A DNA stretch of 59,373 bases from Silene noctiflora (taxonomy: Eukaryota > Streptophyta > Magnoliopsida > Caryophyllales > Caryophyllaceae), in NCBI GenBank assembly GCA_009801015.1, contig VHZZ01000005.1:52744-112116 (forward strand). Direction: 5' to 3'. The notes under the pieces were generated by a model. The model searched no databases and was not told where the DNA came from. It saw only the letters and a list, made by a program, of their open reading frames with translations. Position 1 is the first letter of the stretch. The number at the start of each line of letters is the position of its first letter. Positions 13,601 to 25,328 of this stretch are shown here, one piece after another. The position numbers were made by a program, and so were the translations under genes.

Positions 13601-13862
13601 ATGCTTTGTTTTGGAGAGACGTATACTTTGAAAATTGAAACTGAATACAATCTGGTTGTGAAAATGGCTGTTCGAAAACACCATGAAAATACCGGTCTTG
13701 TTTATCGACTGAGTTATACGTTATATAAGAACTTAAGATATAATTCGCCTGTTCCGGTTTTTGAACTTGTATTTGATACTCTTTGTATACACAGCACATT
13801 TATTCTGTTGTCTAAAACCATAATTAAGCATATCTTATTCAGCGCGATAAAAGCCCGAACAA

Positions 13863-14882
13863 TTAACTTGATTTCTTCCCTGTTACATTGGAAACTAAAT
13901 CTTTCAAAAATTTAGCAGACTTAGTGATGGGCGAATTAACTGCCATCAAATTGTACAAAACATTCTCAACTTCAATAATCGATGGTCGAGTTTTGAATCT
14001 CGAAACAACCTTCAATCGATTCCCGTCTTCTTCTTCAACTAACACATTCCAATTCTCTCCGCTCACAACACCGTCTCTAACAAACTTAAAAACCACCCCT
14101 TTTCGCTTACTCAACAACCCTCTAACTTCCAACCCTAAAAACGCGTATATAACATCAAACGAGCCAACAAATTTACTCGAATCACCAAACCCTTCCTCGT
14201 CCTCAAATGCCCATTTGGGGTTGAACAACACCAAAGGCCTTGGATCAAGATTATTACCAACTAACTTCATTACCGTTAGTTGAGAAGAATTTGGCGCCAA
14301 AAACACTGCCACGTCAGCAGAACTCAAAATTCTGTTATCAACTGTCATAACAGAATTTAACTCCACATGTTCAATTCCTCCATCTGACATCCCTTGGAAA
14401 GCCTTAATTCCGATTCCCAATGCAGTAGAATTCGGCCATACGAGCAACATTTTAACGGTCGACCCTTTTCTCTTCACTTGATTATTCCCAAATATCTCGA
14501 ACGCAAGTTGAGCAAGCGATTCAGGAGAATCATCTATAACAGGTATTTCTACTCGAAACCGTGCTTGTTTTTGTTTCTTAATTTTCCCGGTGAGTTTAGG
14601 ATTGTTAAGCGGCTTTTGCAAGGCCGCCAAGAGGCTAGTTTTCGCTTGGAAAATCGCATCGTCTTTGGAAGTTGGAGGTGTAGGTGAAGATGAAAGCGAA
14701 GAATTAATTGTAAACAATTGAATTTTTGGAGGATTAAGACTCTTAATAGGTTTATTATTATGCAATAAAGTTGTTAATGAGAATGATGGATTTTTTAGGT
14801 AATTAAAATTGATTTTTGGGTGTGAAATTAGAAGGTTAATATTTGTGGATTGAATGTGGATTTTGAAAAGATTTGATGCCAT
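13863..14882 (-). CDS. Chloroplast DUF1995 protein
   Basis: A single uninterrupted exon of 339 codons starts with MASN, giving a serine/threonine- and proline-rich, acid-poor first ~70 residues typical of a plastid transit peptide. The mature part begins near the lysine-rich KLTGKIKKQKQARFRVEIPV and continues with a nucleotide-fold-like alternation (VKMLLVWPNS, SSADVAVFLAPNSSQ, RPLVLFNPKW). The words PNSS, FNPKW and YAFLGLEVRG are family marks of DUF1995, a plastid family that includes photosystem II assembly factors such as LPA3. The true biochemical role is not known from sequence. The gene converges on the ATG18F-type gene. It sits where Arabidopsis has GAUT12 in the otherwise shared gene order. 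The call to DUF1995 is by recognition, not by alignment. Confidence 0.72.
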   Translation of the reverse strand: MASNLFKIHIQSTNINLLISHPKINFNYLKNPSFSLTTLLHNNKPIKSLNPPKIQLFTINSSLSSSPTPPTSKDDAIFQAKTSLLAALQKPLNNPKLTGKIKKQKQARFRVEIPVIDDSPESLAQLAFEIFGNNQVKRKGSTVKMLLVWPNSTALGIGIKAFQGMSDGGIEHVELNSVMTVDNRILSSADVAVFLAPNSSQLTVMKLVGNNLDPRPLVLFNPKWAFEDEEGFGDSSKFVGSFDVIYAFLGLEVRGLLSKRKGVVFKFVRDGVVSGENWNVLVEEEDGNRLKVVSRFKTRPSIIEVENVLYNLMAVNSPITKSAKFLKDLVSNVTGKKSS

Positions 14883-15148
14883 GGAAATTAAAATTTTTAA
14901 TTTGATGATTGGAATTTTGAAAGGGTGTTAAATTTTTCATATAGAATCTTAGAAGATATTTGATAATTTGATAAGATAGATATGGTAGATAAGGTTGAGA
15001 GAGTATTTTTAGCCTCACATTTTGAAACTTTTTGTGTTGGGTTTTTGATTCTTGAAGACAATGACACTAGTGGTTAAGACTTAAGAGGCCCTTAGGCCAA
15101 TACCTACCTAGTTATGGAATATGGAAAAACCCAAATTCTCGTTCAAGA

Positions 15149-15271
15149 CTGACACTATCCGTCACAAGTTGAAGAAGGGTGTGAATTAAATGGAGCACTC
15201 CATTTGCCCTCCAACTTGTGATACTGTAAGAGGGCACTATCCGTTTTCAGCTTGTGACGGATAGTGTCCGA
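15149..15271. mobile_element. MITE with CACTATCCGTCACAAG termini
   Basis: The left end CTGACACTATCCGTCACAAG and the reverse complement of the right end (CGGACACTATCCGTCACAAG) form an inverted repeat of about 20 bp. The interior is 80 bp, non-coding. The same words (GACGGATAGTG, CCGTCACAAG) recur at 40.5-40.6, 41.3 and 41.5-41.7 kb, so the family is active or recently active in this genome. It lies about 270 bp upstream of the DUF1995 start. Confidence 0.6.
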
Positions 15272-15634
15272 CTTCAATGAAACAAGCTGATATGGAAATT
15301 GTTTTTTCTTCTTGATGAATCTTTTTAGAACTTGACTCCTCCGGGCCCAAAAAAAAAAAAAAAAAGATCGTTTCGCCAAACTTTACGTAGGTTTGATTTT
15401 TCTTTTTTCGGTGTCGTAAGAAAGCACTTTGTGCGCAGAGCGACGGAAACAAATATCCAAGTCACCACTATGATCATACTATAGGAGAACAACTAGGAGA
15501 AAATTGACTTGCATGGTATGATTACTCCCTAGTTTTTCAATATTCTTACTCAAGAATATTGTTAAAAAAAAAAAAAAGATTCAATAATTGATAACTACTT
15601 TTTTCTTTTAATGGGTCATTTCTATGTCAGTGGG

Positions 15635-15964
15635 TAGGGCTGTAAATGAGCTGAGCCCATTCGACAGGCTTTTGGAATCGGCTTGGTCAAAATTCGATTC
15701 GAGATCGGTCAAACTGAGATCGAGCTCGGGCTCGAGCAAAGCTGAGCCCAAATCGAGCCGGGCCTGAACACATTGAGGTTTGGCTCGGTAGCTCGTTTAA
15801 GCTAGTTAGTTTTAAAATTACTTGATTTTTATCAATAGTGTTTACTTAGTTTATATTGATAAATTAATTATAATATTAATTTAGAAAAGAAAATGACATA
15901 AGAAATAAGCTAATAAACTGGAAAAACACTAACCTAAACCGAGCTCAGCTCGTTTATGCCACTA
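15635..15964. mobile_element. hAT-like non-autonomous element next to the satellite
   Basis: The left end TAGGGCTGTAAATGAGCTGAG faces a right end whose reverse complement reads TAGTGGCATAAACGAGCTGAG. The subterminal sequence is rich in GAGCTCG words, as in plant hAT MITEs. No matching 8-bp target duplication is visible, so the right end may have been disturbed by the adjoining satellite. Confidence 0.45.
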
Positions 15965-16695
15965 CTACTCGATACGACCTCCGAAACGGCTCCAATTTAA
16001 GTGTATAATACACGTTTTTCAGGATTTTACAGTCCCGGGACAAAAACGTCCGTAAGTCCTACGGACGGTTCTGTGGGTCAGCTAAAACAGAAACACAAAT
16101 TTTGAGAAAAAACAAAGGACGTTTGAGTGTGCCGATATGCGATAAACTAATCTCGGACGAAAATCGTACTCCTTAAAAATAGATGATAACTTGTTATTTA
16201 TGTCTAAAATATAATACGGTAACTCGTGAAACGACCCTAGACACGTGGGAAAAAAAACTGGGAGAAAAAGAAGCATGACCTAGAACGAACTCCCAAACAG
16301 CTCAAATTTTAAGTGTATAATACACGGTTTTCGAGATTTCAGGGTCCCGGAACAAAAATGTCTATAAATCATACGAATAGTTCCTCGGGCCATATAAAAG
16401 CAGCCACACAAATTTCGAAAAGTAACAGGGGACATTTGAGGGGTTCCGGTACACAATAAACGAGTCTCAGACGAAAATCAGATACTCCTTAAAAATAACT
16501 GAATACTTCTTATTTAGGGTTAAAAATCGAATACGATAACTCATGAAGCGACATCAGACACGTGATATAAAAACTGGTAGGAAAATAAATAAGTCCCGGT
16601 ACGAGCACTCAAACGACTCAAATTTAAGTATATAATACACGGTTTTCGGGATTTCAGGGTCCTTGAACAAAAATGTCTGTAAATCATGCAGACGG

Positions 16696-18084
16696 TTTAA
16701 CACCTCCACACAACCAAGGTGTCTTACTAAGGTCACCCAAGCATATGGAGATGCTACCATCTCAGTTGCCCGAGGTACAGTATATCAAAAGAGACCATAA
16801 AAAAACAGCATTTAAAGTGTAATTGTTAAACTCATACAACTGAACTCCAAGACTGGAGTATTACAACTATCCCAAAAACAACTACCAAAGTACCAATGTT
16901 GTATCATAAAAATATAACAAAGGTCAGCGGAAGTCTAGCTATCAAGCCTAACTGCCTAAGTGATGACTCCATCCCGACGAGCCCCGCGAGCTATCCCAAA
17001 GCATATCTGTTAATCAACTGCTCACCATCCCCGAATGGATCACTACAGTTTACAAGCAAATAAATGGGGTCAGTTACTGAATAATCAGATAAGACAATAC
17101 AGCACAATAATACATTTCTCCAAACTCCACAACTCTCCAATCACCTGGCTACACATCAAGTGTGTAGCCCTGCCAAATTACCCATCGCAACAGGTAATCC
17201 ACACCGCCAGTGGGGACCGCAGTCTTGCCACCTAAGCTCCGCTCAACACCATATAGTAAATAACTCAATGATCATTAATGCGCACATCCCCCTTGTGACG
17301 GTAACCACAAGGGGCGAACAAGGGCGTGAAGCCATTCCCGAAAATTACTCCACTCAGCCAAGGGCACACCTCGCAAACCATATACAAACAACAACAACAA
17401 CCACAAAACTGATAAACATGCCAATAGTAAGAAATACAATCATAACCACAATCATACTCGTATCACCACATCGTCTTAACCAATTAAACAATAACTGAGT
17501 AGGAAAACTCTACCTGAGACGGAATCACACACTACTACACTAGCGCACGAAAGTCAGAATTCCTCTTCTACGAAATCACCTCCTATACAACAAACATACA
17601 ATTATCATTTATGCCACAAATAAACTCCCAAAAACAACTAATCTACCCCGATTAGGGTTTAAACAAAACTAACGAATCAACATAAAAACAACATAGGAAA
17701 CTTACCCACAAGACGACGAACACGGTGGTATAAAAAGCCCCAAAAACTATGAATAAGAGTCCTTGATTTGATAGTAAAAAGAGAGAGAGGAGTAGATCTT
17801 ATGTTCTTTGAGTTTTGTGTGAAAAGTTTATAAAATAAAAGGTGAATGAAAAGAAACTGACGTTGTTATATAAAAACCTCCCCTTTTATTTAGAATCAAA
17901 CCGGACGAAAACCCGTATAAACACAGACACTTGATCGAGTAACTAACGTACTCGATCGAGTAGGCCGCCTACTCGATCGAGTTTCCCCAACTCGGTCGAG
18001 TATATAAGGAACATGACTCATCCAACCTCTAATTATAACTTACTCGATGGAGTACCCAAAGACTAAAATACCTGAGGTATTACA
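16696..18084 (-). mobile_element. Solo LTR inserted in the satellite
   Basis: The insert interrupts one satellite unit exactly inside CATGCAGACGG/TTCATTAGG. GACGG stands on both sides (16691-16695 and 18085-18089), a 5-bp target duplication. On the minus strand the insert begins TGTAATACCTCAGG, and its far end, read from the plus strand, begins TTTAACACCTCC, one base away from the usual TGTAACACC terminus. It has no protein frame, primer-binding site or second LTR, so a solo LTR of 1389 bp from a Ty3-like retrotransposon is the best reading. A TATA-like TATAAAAG is seen near 17833 and an array of ACTCGATCGAGTA palindromes at 17930-18054, close to the minus-strand start. Confidence 0.75.
17930..18054. 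repeat. Cluster of TACTCGATCGAGTA palindromes in the LTR
   Basis: Five copies, perfect to slightly degenerate, of the 14-bp palindrome TACTCGATCGAGTA occur at about 17930, 17949-17962, 17970-17982, 17989-18002 and 18041-18054. They lie in the first 160 bp of the minus-strand LTR, where a promoter or enhancer would sit. Confidence 0.7.
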
Positions 18085-20992
18085 GACGGTTCATTAGGTC
18101 AGCTAATGCAGCCAAACAAATTTTGAGGAGAAACAAAGTACATTTGAGTGTGCTGGTATGCAATAAACAAGTCTTGAATTAAAATCGGGTATTCCTTAAA
18201 AATAGATGATAACTTATTATTAGGGCTTAAATCGAATACGGTAACTCATGACGCGACCCCATACATGTGGTGGAAAAACTGGGAGGAAAAGAAATATGAC
18301 CCGATACAAGCTCCCAAATCGTTCAAATTTAAGTGAATAATACACGGTTTTCGGGATTCCAGATTCCCGGAACAAAAATGATTGTAAGCCATATGGATGG
18401 TTCATCGGGTTAGATAAAGAAGCCACACAAATTTTGAGAAGTAACAGAGGACATTTCAGAGTGCCGATACGCGATAAACAAGTCTTGTACGAAAATCGGG
18501 TACTCCCTAAAATTAGATAAATACTTCTTATTTAAGGCTGAAAATGACTACGATAACTCATGAAACTACCCCAGACACGTGGCATAAAAACTGATAGAAA
18601 AAGAAACATGACCCGGTAGGACCTCCTAAACGGCTCAAATTTTAAGTGTATAATATACGGTTTTCGAGATTTCAGGGTCCCAGAACAAAAATGTCTGTAA
18701 ATCATACGGGCAGTTCCTCGGGTCATATAAAAGCAGTCACACAAATTTTGAAAAACAACATAGGACATTTGAGGGTACCGGTACGCGATAAACGAGTCTT
18801 GAACGAAAATTAGATACTTCTTAAAAATAAATGAATACTTCTTATTTAGGGTTAAAAATCGAATACGATAACTCATGAAGCGACCGCAGACACGTGGTAA
18901 AAAAAATAGTAGGAAAATAAATAAGTCCCGGTATGTCCTCCCAAACGGCTCAAATTTAAGTGTATAATACACGGTTTTCGGGATTTCATGGTCCCGGAAC
19001 AAAAATGTCTGTAAATTATACGGACGATTCTTTGGGTCAGATAAAGCAGCCACACAAATTTTGATAAGCAACATAGACATTTAAAGGTACCGGTGTGCAA
19101 TAAACGAGTCTGAAACGAAAATCGGGTACTCTTTAAAAATAAATGATACTTCTTTTTTAGGATTAAAAATCGAATACGGTAACTCATGAAGCGACACCAG
19201 AAACGTGGTAGAAAAACCGGTAGAAAAATAAATAAGTCCCGGTATGAGCACACCAAACGGCTTAAATAAAATACACGGTTTTCGGTATTTTAGGGTCCCA
19301 GAACAAAAATGTCTGTAAATAATACGAACGTTTTCCCGGGTCAGATAAAACAACCACAAAAATTTTGAGGAGCAACATAGGGCAATTTAAGATACAGGTA
19401 CGCGATAAACGAGGCTCAGACGAAAATCGGGTACTACTTAAAATTAAATGAATACTTCTTATTTAGGGTTGAAAATCGAATACGATAACTCATGAAGTGA
19501 CTACAGGCACATGGTAGAAAAACTGGTTGGAAAAGAACTAATTCCTGGTACGACATCCGAAACGGCTCAAATTTAGTGTATAATACACGTTTTTCGGGAT
19601 TTCACGGTTCCGGGACAAAAACGTCCGTAAGTCATACGGACGGTTCTTTGGGTCAGCTAAAGCAGCCACACAAATTTTGAGAAAAAACAGAGGACATTTG
19701 AGTATGCCGATATGCGATAAACTAGTCTCGGGCGAAAATCGGGTATTCCTTAAAAATAGATGATAACTTGTTATTTATGTCTAAAATGTAATACGGTAAC
19801 TCATGAAACGACTCTAGACACGTGGGAAAAAAAACTGGGAGGAAAAGAAGCATGACCCGGAACGAGTTTCCAACGGTTGAAATTTAAATGTATAATACTC
19901 GGTTTTCGGGATTTCAGAGTCCCGGGACGAAAATGTCCGTAAATCATACAGACAGTTCATCGGGTCAGTTTAAGCAGCCAAACGAATTTTTAGAAAAAAC
20001 AGAGGAGATTTGAGTGAGCCAGTAAGCGATAAACTAGTCTTTGACTAAAATCGGGTACTCCAAAAATAGATAATTACTTATTTAGGGATGAAATTGTGTA
20101 CGGTAACTCATGAAGCGACCCAAAACACGTGGTAGAAAAACCTGTAGGAAAAGAAATATGACCCGGTACGTCCTCCTAAACGGCTCAAATTTTAAGTGTA
20201 TAATAAACGGTTTTCGTGATTTCAGGGTCTCGGAACAAAAATGTCTGTAAATCATACGGAGGTTCCTCGGGTCATATAAAGTAGCTACACAAATTTTGAT
20301 AAGCAACAGAGGACATTTGAGGGTATCGGTGCACCATTAACGAGTCTGGGACGAAAATCGGGTACTCCTTAAAAATAAATGAATACTTTTTATTTAGGAT
20401 TAAAAATCGAATACGGTAACTCATGAACCGACCTCAGACACGTGGTAGAAAAACTGGTTGGAAAAGAAATAAGTCTTGGTGCAAACTGTCAAACGGCTCA
20501 AATTTAAGTGTATAATACATGGTTTTCGGGATTTCAGGGTACCGAAACAAAATATTTGTAAATCATACGGATTGTTTCTCATATCAGATATAGAAGTCAT
20601 ACAACTTTTGAGAAGAAACAAAGGAAATTTGAGTGTGCCGGAATGCAATAAACTAAGATGAAACGAAAATCGAATACTCCTTAAAAATAGATGATTACTT
20701 GTTATTTATGGCTTAAATCGAATACGGTAACTCTTGAAGCGACCCCTGACATGGTGGAAACATTGGGAGGAAAAGTAACATGACACAGTATGATCTCTCA
20801 AACAGTTCAAATTTAAAACAGAGGACATTTGAGTGTATCGGTATGCGATAAACTAGTCTGGGATTTAAATCGAGTACTCCTTAAAAATAGATGGTAACTT
20901 GTTATTTAGGTCTGAAATCAAATACGTCAACTCATAAAGCGACCCCAAGACACGTGGTAAAAAAAATGAGAGGAAAAAAAACATAATCCGGT

Positions 20993-21953
20993 GACAGTGA
21001 AATTTGTTTAACATTATATTCGTGTAAAACCGTCTTCCAAAATAGAAAAAAAATAGGGTGCAATTGTGGAGCTCCATTGTGCATCACTCCATACTGCTGT
21101 TTTTCATAGCACCCAAAAGTTGACCATTTGAAAAGCCAATTTGTTTAAACCACCAACAGACTAGCAAGTTGGCATGCTAGACAGTAAAGAAGCTTGAGCT
21201 TTTGGTATTGTATGATGCACTTAAATCATGTGCTATTGTTGTCATTTGTTGTCCAACAAATGGAAGTTTGAATCACATTATACACCAACCTTTCCACAAG
21301 ACACAAACCTAATCCCATTTCTCCAATAATTTCTTATAAAAACATATCATTTGATGTGTCATATAAAGGTCGCATAGTGATAATGCACATTCGATCTCTG
21401 ACTCTTACGAATGAAAAAACCAAACTTGAAAGGAGTCTACCCATAAAGTTACATGCAATACCCCGGAAAAAATTACTCCACCTGTCGATAGAGTATACTC
21501 ATTGTCAACACTAGAAAAAAAAAAAACATGAAGGTTCTATAATGATAATGCACATTATACCTCAAAAGAACATGTCATCAAGATAAGCCTATACTAGTAT
21601 TTGACTACATGGTCGATATCAAAACCGTCATAGTGGCTCCCTTAGTCCCTTTACACGAACGAAGGAAAATGGCAAGGGGAAACGAAATGGTCAAAAGAAT
21701 TGACCGTAAACGCCTCAAACATAACAGGATTAAATTATTCTACAATTTTTACACAATCCTGCCGCAAATGTTGGCATTTGAATGAAGTTCCACTGGAAAA
21801 CATACACAACAATCCACATCCGGCGTAATGTAGTTTGTTAGTAGACTTCAGTACAACAATAGTGAACTGTCAAATGAGAATTTGGTTAAAAGAGCAGACA
21901 ATTTGGAAGGGTTGATCGCAATTTCGACCCAGATGACTAAAGAGCTTGTGCAA
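20993..21953. other. Spacer between satellite and ILR3-type gene
   Basis: No gene is recognised. A short SINE-like 3' fragment lies at about 21468-21528 (CCACCTGTCGATAGAGTATACTC followed by a short A run) and matches the element at 28151-28251. The last ~250 bp are probably the 3' UTR of the minus-strand bHLH gene. Confidence 0.4.
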
Positions 21954-24900
21954 CTAAGCCACTGGAGGACGAAGCACGTGATCCTGTGAGGTGTCGACTG
22001 CAGCAGGAGGCATGAATTGCCACATAGCGACTCCAGGGTAACCCATGAAAGGCACCAACTTGCCTCCGGGCGCTTGAGGAGGCGGGCCAAATGCAGCTTG
22101 CATTTGAGGGTGGGCCGACAGATAAGCTGGTTGGGTGTTCACGGTCTTCAGCTGCTGCTCCAGTTTGTCCTTCTCGGCCTTCAGCCTTTGCTTCTCATCA
22201 CGGAGCTCATTCTTCTCGGTCTGAGCAAATAAACAAATTAAAATTTCAGCTAGTCTCACATATAAAAAGTACTCCGTATGTGACAAACCTACCCATTAGT
22301 TAAACCTTAATTAATAATTAGTGAATAAATGGAGGATATCACAAAAAGAATCTTGTGAGATTGTCCCATTAAGAATGTGAAATAGAACATAGATTTAAAA
22401 ATAACCCTAAAAAGAAGTATCGCTACCTTCAATTCCTTAATTTTCTCCTGTAAGTTTGAGTTCGAGTCTTTCAGCTTCTGGGCTTCACTCCTTAACTGAG
22501 TCAACATTCGGACAGCGTCATTCAAAATGGCTGCCTTGTCTGTCTTAGGCGGCCTACCCGGTTCCAGTATTGAGCCTAATTCTACAAACCTAAGCATGGT
22601 TTAAGAGCAGTGGTCACATACACACATGGAAGAAGGTTGTTGGCATGCAAGTAAATCTAGAGTATAAAAGAAATTTACTTGTCATTCAAGCGGTCCCTTC
22701 GTGCCTTCTCCCTGCAAGCTTTGGAGCTAGATGGACCACAAGCTTCAGTTCTCCCCCTGTGATAGGAGAAGTAACCTTCTGTGAAAGCAGGTACAAGTAG
22801 AAACACAAATTCTCAAAAGAGACAAACTGATACATTAATACATTTAATTTAACAGTTTTTATTTTTATTTCATGTCTCACAATTTATATATGACAGAGAG
22901 GGTGACGATCTCTCGGAAGACTAACTGATGCAGGAATTGCTAATGAACCAAATTACACGATAGCATTATTCCCTTAATGTCTTCTCATGATGTTTTTAAT
23001 GCACAAGAATATTAAGCTCATTGGAAATTTCCGAAGATGACAAGTAAGCACAGGTGAAGTTCTGAAGTGTACAGAAAACAGGCATCAAATACTATTTGCA
23101 TATAAAAAAAATTCCAAACATTAAAGCATGCTAATGCCACTATGTCTTTTCAAAGAAAATTAGGCCAATAAAATTGGTGACAAGGAGCCACTTCAAAACG
23201 GTATTAATTCTATTGGTCGTGGAAGAAACTTCAACATCGTTTGATGTATTTTTAACACCAAATCTTTCTCTAGAGAACTCTCAGCCAAAAGTTGATGACA
23301 AGGAAGCACTTAAAAACAGTATAGATTCTCATGGTCGCGGAACAAACTACGACATCATTTGATATATTTTAACACCATAAAATATTTCTCTGGAGAACTC
23401 TTCTTCAAGTAAAAACAGAAAAAGAATTAAGTATATATACCTCTTCTTCAAGTTGTTCTCCTTGGGCCCATCGGAGTCTCCGTAAGTCCCATCAAGTTCC
23501 GCACTACAGAAATGACAAAGTAAAGCAAAGCTCATAAGAACCCAAAGGAGCAAGATGATAAACAAAACTAACGCAAGTCCTTAAAATGCAGGAAAGCATG
23601 ATTCGTGTCATTGCACGCTGTATTTGGACGTCCAAATAATTAAGAAAAATGTTGAAATCAGCTTTCAGCATCCTTAAAATGATAAGAACTGAGCACAAAA
23701 CTGACAGCTGCTTATTCGAGTAAATAGCAACCAATTCTAGCTAAGATATTAAGGTACACATACAAATTCTCACTTCAGACATTTGTAACTTGTATGAGTC
23801 CCAATTGTGACACGAAGCCCAACAGTGTTATGATTAATTGCTATACATCTATTTCATAATAATCACACATACAACGGTCTTTAAGTGCGACCAACTGACA
23901 TACATACTGCCCAATTATACCATTTACCAACAGTGTTATGATAAGAACTTTCTGCCAATGAAGATTTTACCAAGCAGTCAAGCACTTTTCTACAGTACCA
24001 TAAGCGGAAGAGCAATCTAAAGAAAAGGCATATATTTTCGATAAACTGTCTCCATTTTAAGCTAACTTATTCTTTTAAACTTCAGAGTCCAGTAATCTGC
24101 ATATTCTTGGGTACACACCGATCCTCTGATTCGTAAATCACAACACTCTAACTCAAGATTCGGTAATGTTGCATATAAAAACCTAAATCCCGCCTCCCGG
24201 TCTCCCGCAGATCTGCTGCCATGAAGCACATGTGTAATCCACACTTCCACCATATACAATAAACTTCATACCAATGTCATTGAATTGCGAAAACTTCAAT
24301 TAAAGCATTTAAAATCTAGAATACCAAACAATGTATCTTCCATAATACTTCTCAGCTGAAACCATAGTTCACCATCATTTCAATGACTTTCAACAACAGA
24401 CATAGAGGCATTGAAACTACTTCAAACCCGAAATCGATACAAACTCACCACACTTCTCAGCAACTACTTAACCATGTCAGCAATTCACAAAGCATTAATC
24501 TTTAATCTTAACTCCTTAAAGTATAAGCACAAACAGTAAAATGAACAAAAAACCGCGATAAAAATACAAAAATGTAAACTATAAATCTATGTATTTATAA
24601 TCAACTATCATAATCACCAGATTAATCAAAATTAACCACAACCCAATTCATAAAACACCCAAAATTTTCAATCTTTGCTTATATAATTCATACATAAACA
24701 CACTATAAACCTATGTAATTATCTTAATTAGCTATCAAAATTACAACATTAATCAAAATTAATCACAACCCAATTCATTAAACGCCAAAAAAATTCAATC
24801 TTTACTACCAATTCATGAAAACAAACAAATGGGTACTCAAAATCAAAACTCTAATTCACAAAAAAAGTCAATAAATAACATTAATCAGATAAATTAATAA

Positions 24901-25030
24901 GAGGGTACCTGAGATTAAAAGCAGAAGCATCAAAGGGTTGTATTGTTGAAAAATTGCAATCAAGAACAAAGTTTTCGTCTAATAAAGAGTTACAATCATA
25001 AAGCAAGAAATTAGGGTTTTCTTGACTCAT
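21954..25030 (-). CDS. ILR3: bHLH transcription factor of subgroup IVc (ILR3/bHLH105 type)
   Basis: Five exons (25030-24909, 23503-23441, 22756-22679, 22589-22427, 22220-21954) join in frame to 230 residues; Arabidopsis ILR3 is about this size. The basic helix-loop-helix reads GRTEACGPSSSKACREKARR then DRLNDKFVELGSILEPG and KTDKAAILNDAVRML. It is followed by a leucine-spaced coiled coil (LRSEAQKLKDSNSNLQEKIKELK, then TEKNELRDEKQRLKAEKDKL) and the conserved tail DHVLRPPVA. IVc factors act in the nucleus, dimerise, and control iron-deficiency genes; the C-terminal tail is the part reported to contact the BRUTUS ubiquitin ligase. The start is MSQENPNFLLYD, with a TC-rich leader just upstream (about 25035-25135). 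ILR3 rather than bHLH34/104/115 is chosen from the neighbouring genes, so paralogue identity is inference. Confidence 0.87.
23504..24908 (-). other. First intron of the ILR3-type gene
   Basis: A 1.4-kb AT-rich intron. It includes a cluster of near-repeats (ACCCAATTCATAAAACACC and ACCCAATTCATTAAACGCC, about 24640 and 24768) showing a ~130-bp local duplication. No gene is seen. Confidence 0.55.
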
Positions 25031-25328
25031 TTCCGAGCAATTTTGGGGGAAAAATCGAACTTGTGAAGATAGAGAGAGAAAAGGTGGAGAGATTGGAGCC
25101 CAGGTGAAGGGGAAGGGTTAGAGAGAGAGATGATTTGGTTTTGTTTAAGTTTAATTTTTGGATAATGGTGACAAAAAATGTTGATTATTTAATGGAGCTG
25201 CAAGAAAAGGGGAATAAGCCAGTCTCAAACACACTATCTCCGTATCGGACAGGTATCAGTCTAGTGGTTAAGACTGAAATATCGGAATAATACTTTACCG
25301 TTCTACTTCTTCTATCCCATATCGTGAA

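Larger units (their letters stand above)
15968..20992. repeat. Satellite array, unit about 311 bp
   Basis: The phrase AAGTGTATAATACACGGTTTT recurs near 16001, 16313, 16632, 18343, 18652, 18964, 19268, 19579, 19891, 20203 and 20513. With the 1.39-kb insert removed, spacing is 304-317 bp. Other unit landmarks in fixed order are GGGTCCCGGAACAAAAATGT, CGGACGGTTC, ACACAAATTTTGAGAA, CGATAAACGAGTCT, TACTCCTTAAAAAT and GACACGTGGTAGAAAAAC. About 12 head-to-tail units are present with visible divergence between them. The last unit (from about 20815) is truncated and rearranged. Minus-strand reading is open over long parts of several units because the unit is near 312 = 3 x 104. This is treated as non-coding satellite DNA. 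Confidence 0.85.

Noticed and set aside
13888..14687. Plus-strand frames of 131 and 97 codons
   Set aside because: They are antisense to the DUF1995 gene, which has the better protein signature and transit peptide.
17035..17498. Plus-strand frames of 66 and 112 codons
   Set aside because: They lie inside the solo LTR and have no gag/pol or other domain.
15968..20992. CRISPR-like periodic structure
   Set aside because: Units are ~311 bp, diverged head to tail, with no short repeat/spacer pattern, and the DNA is plant nuclear.
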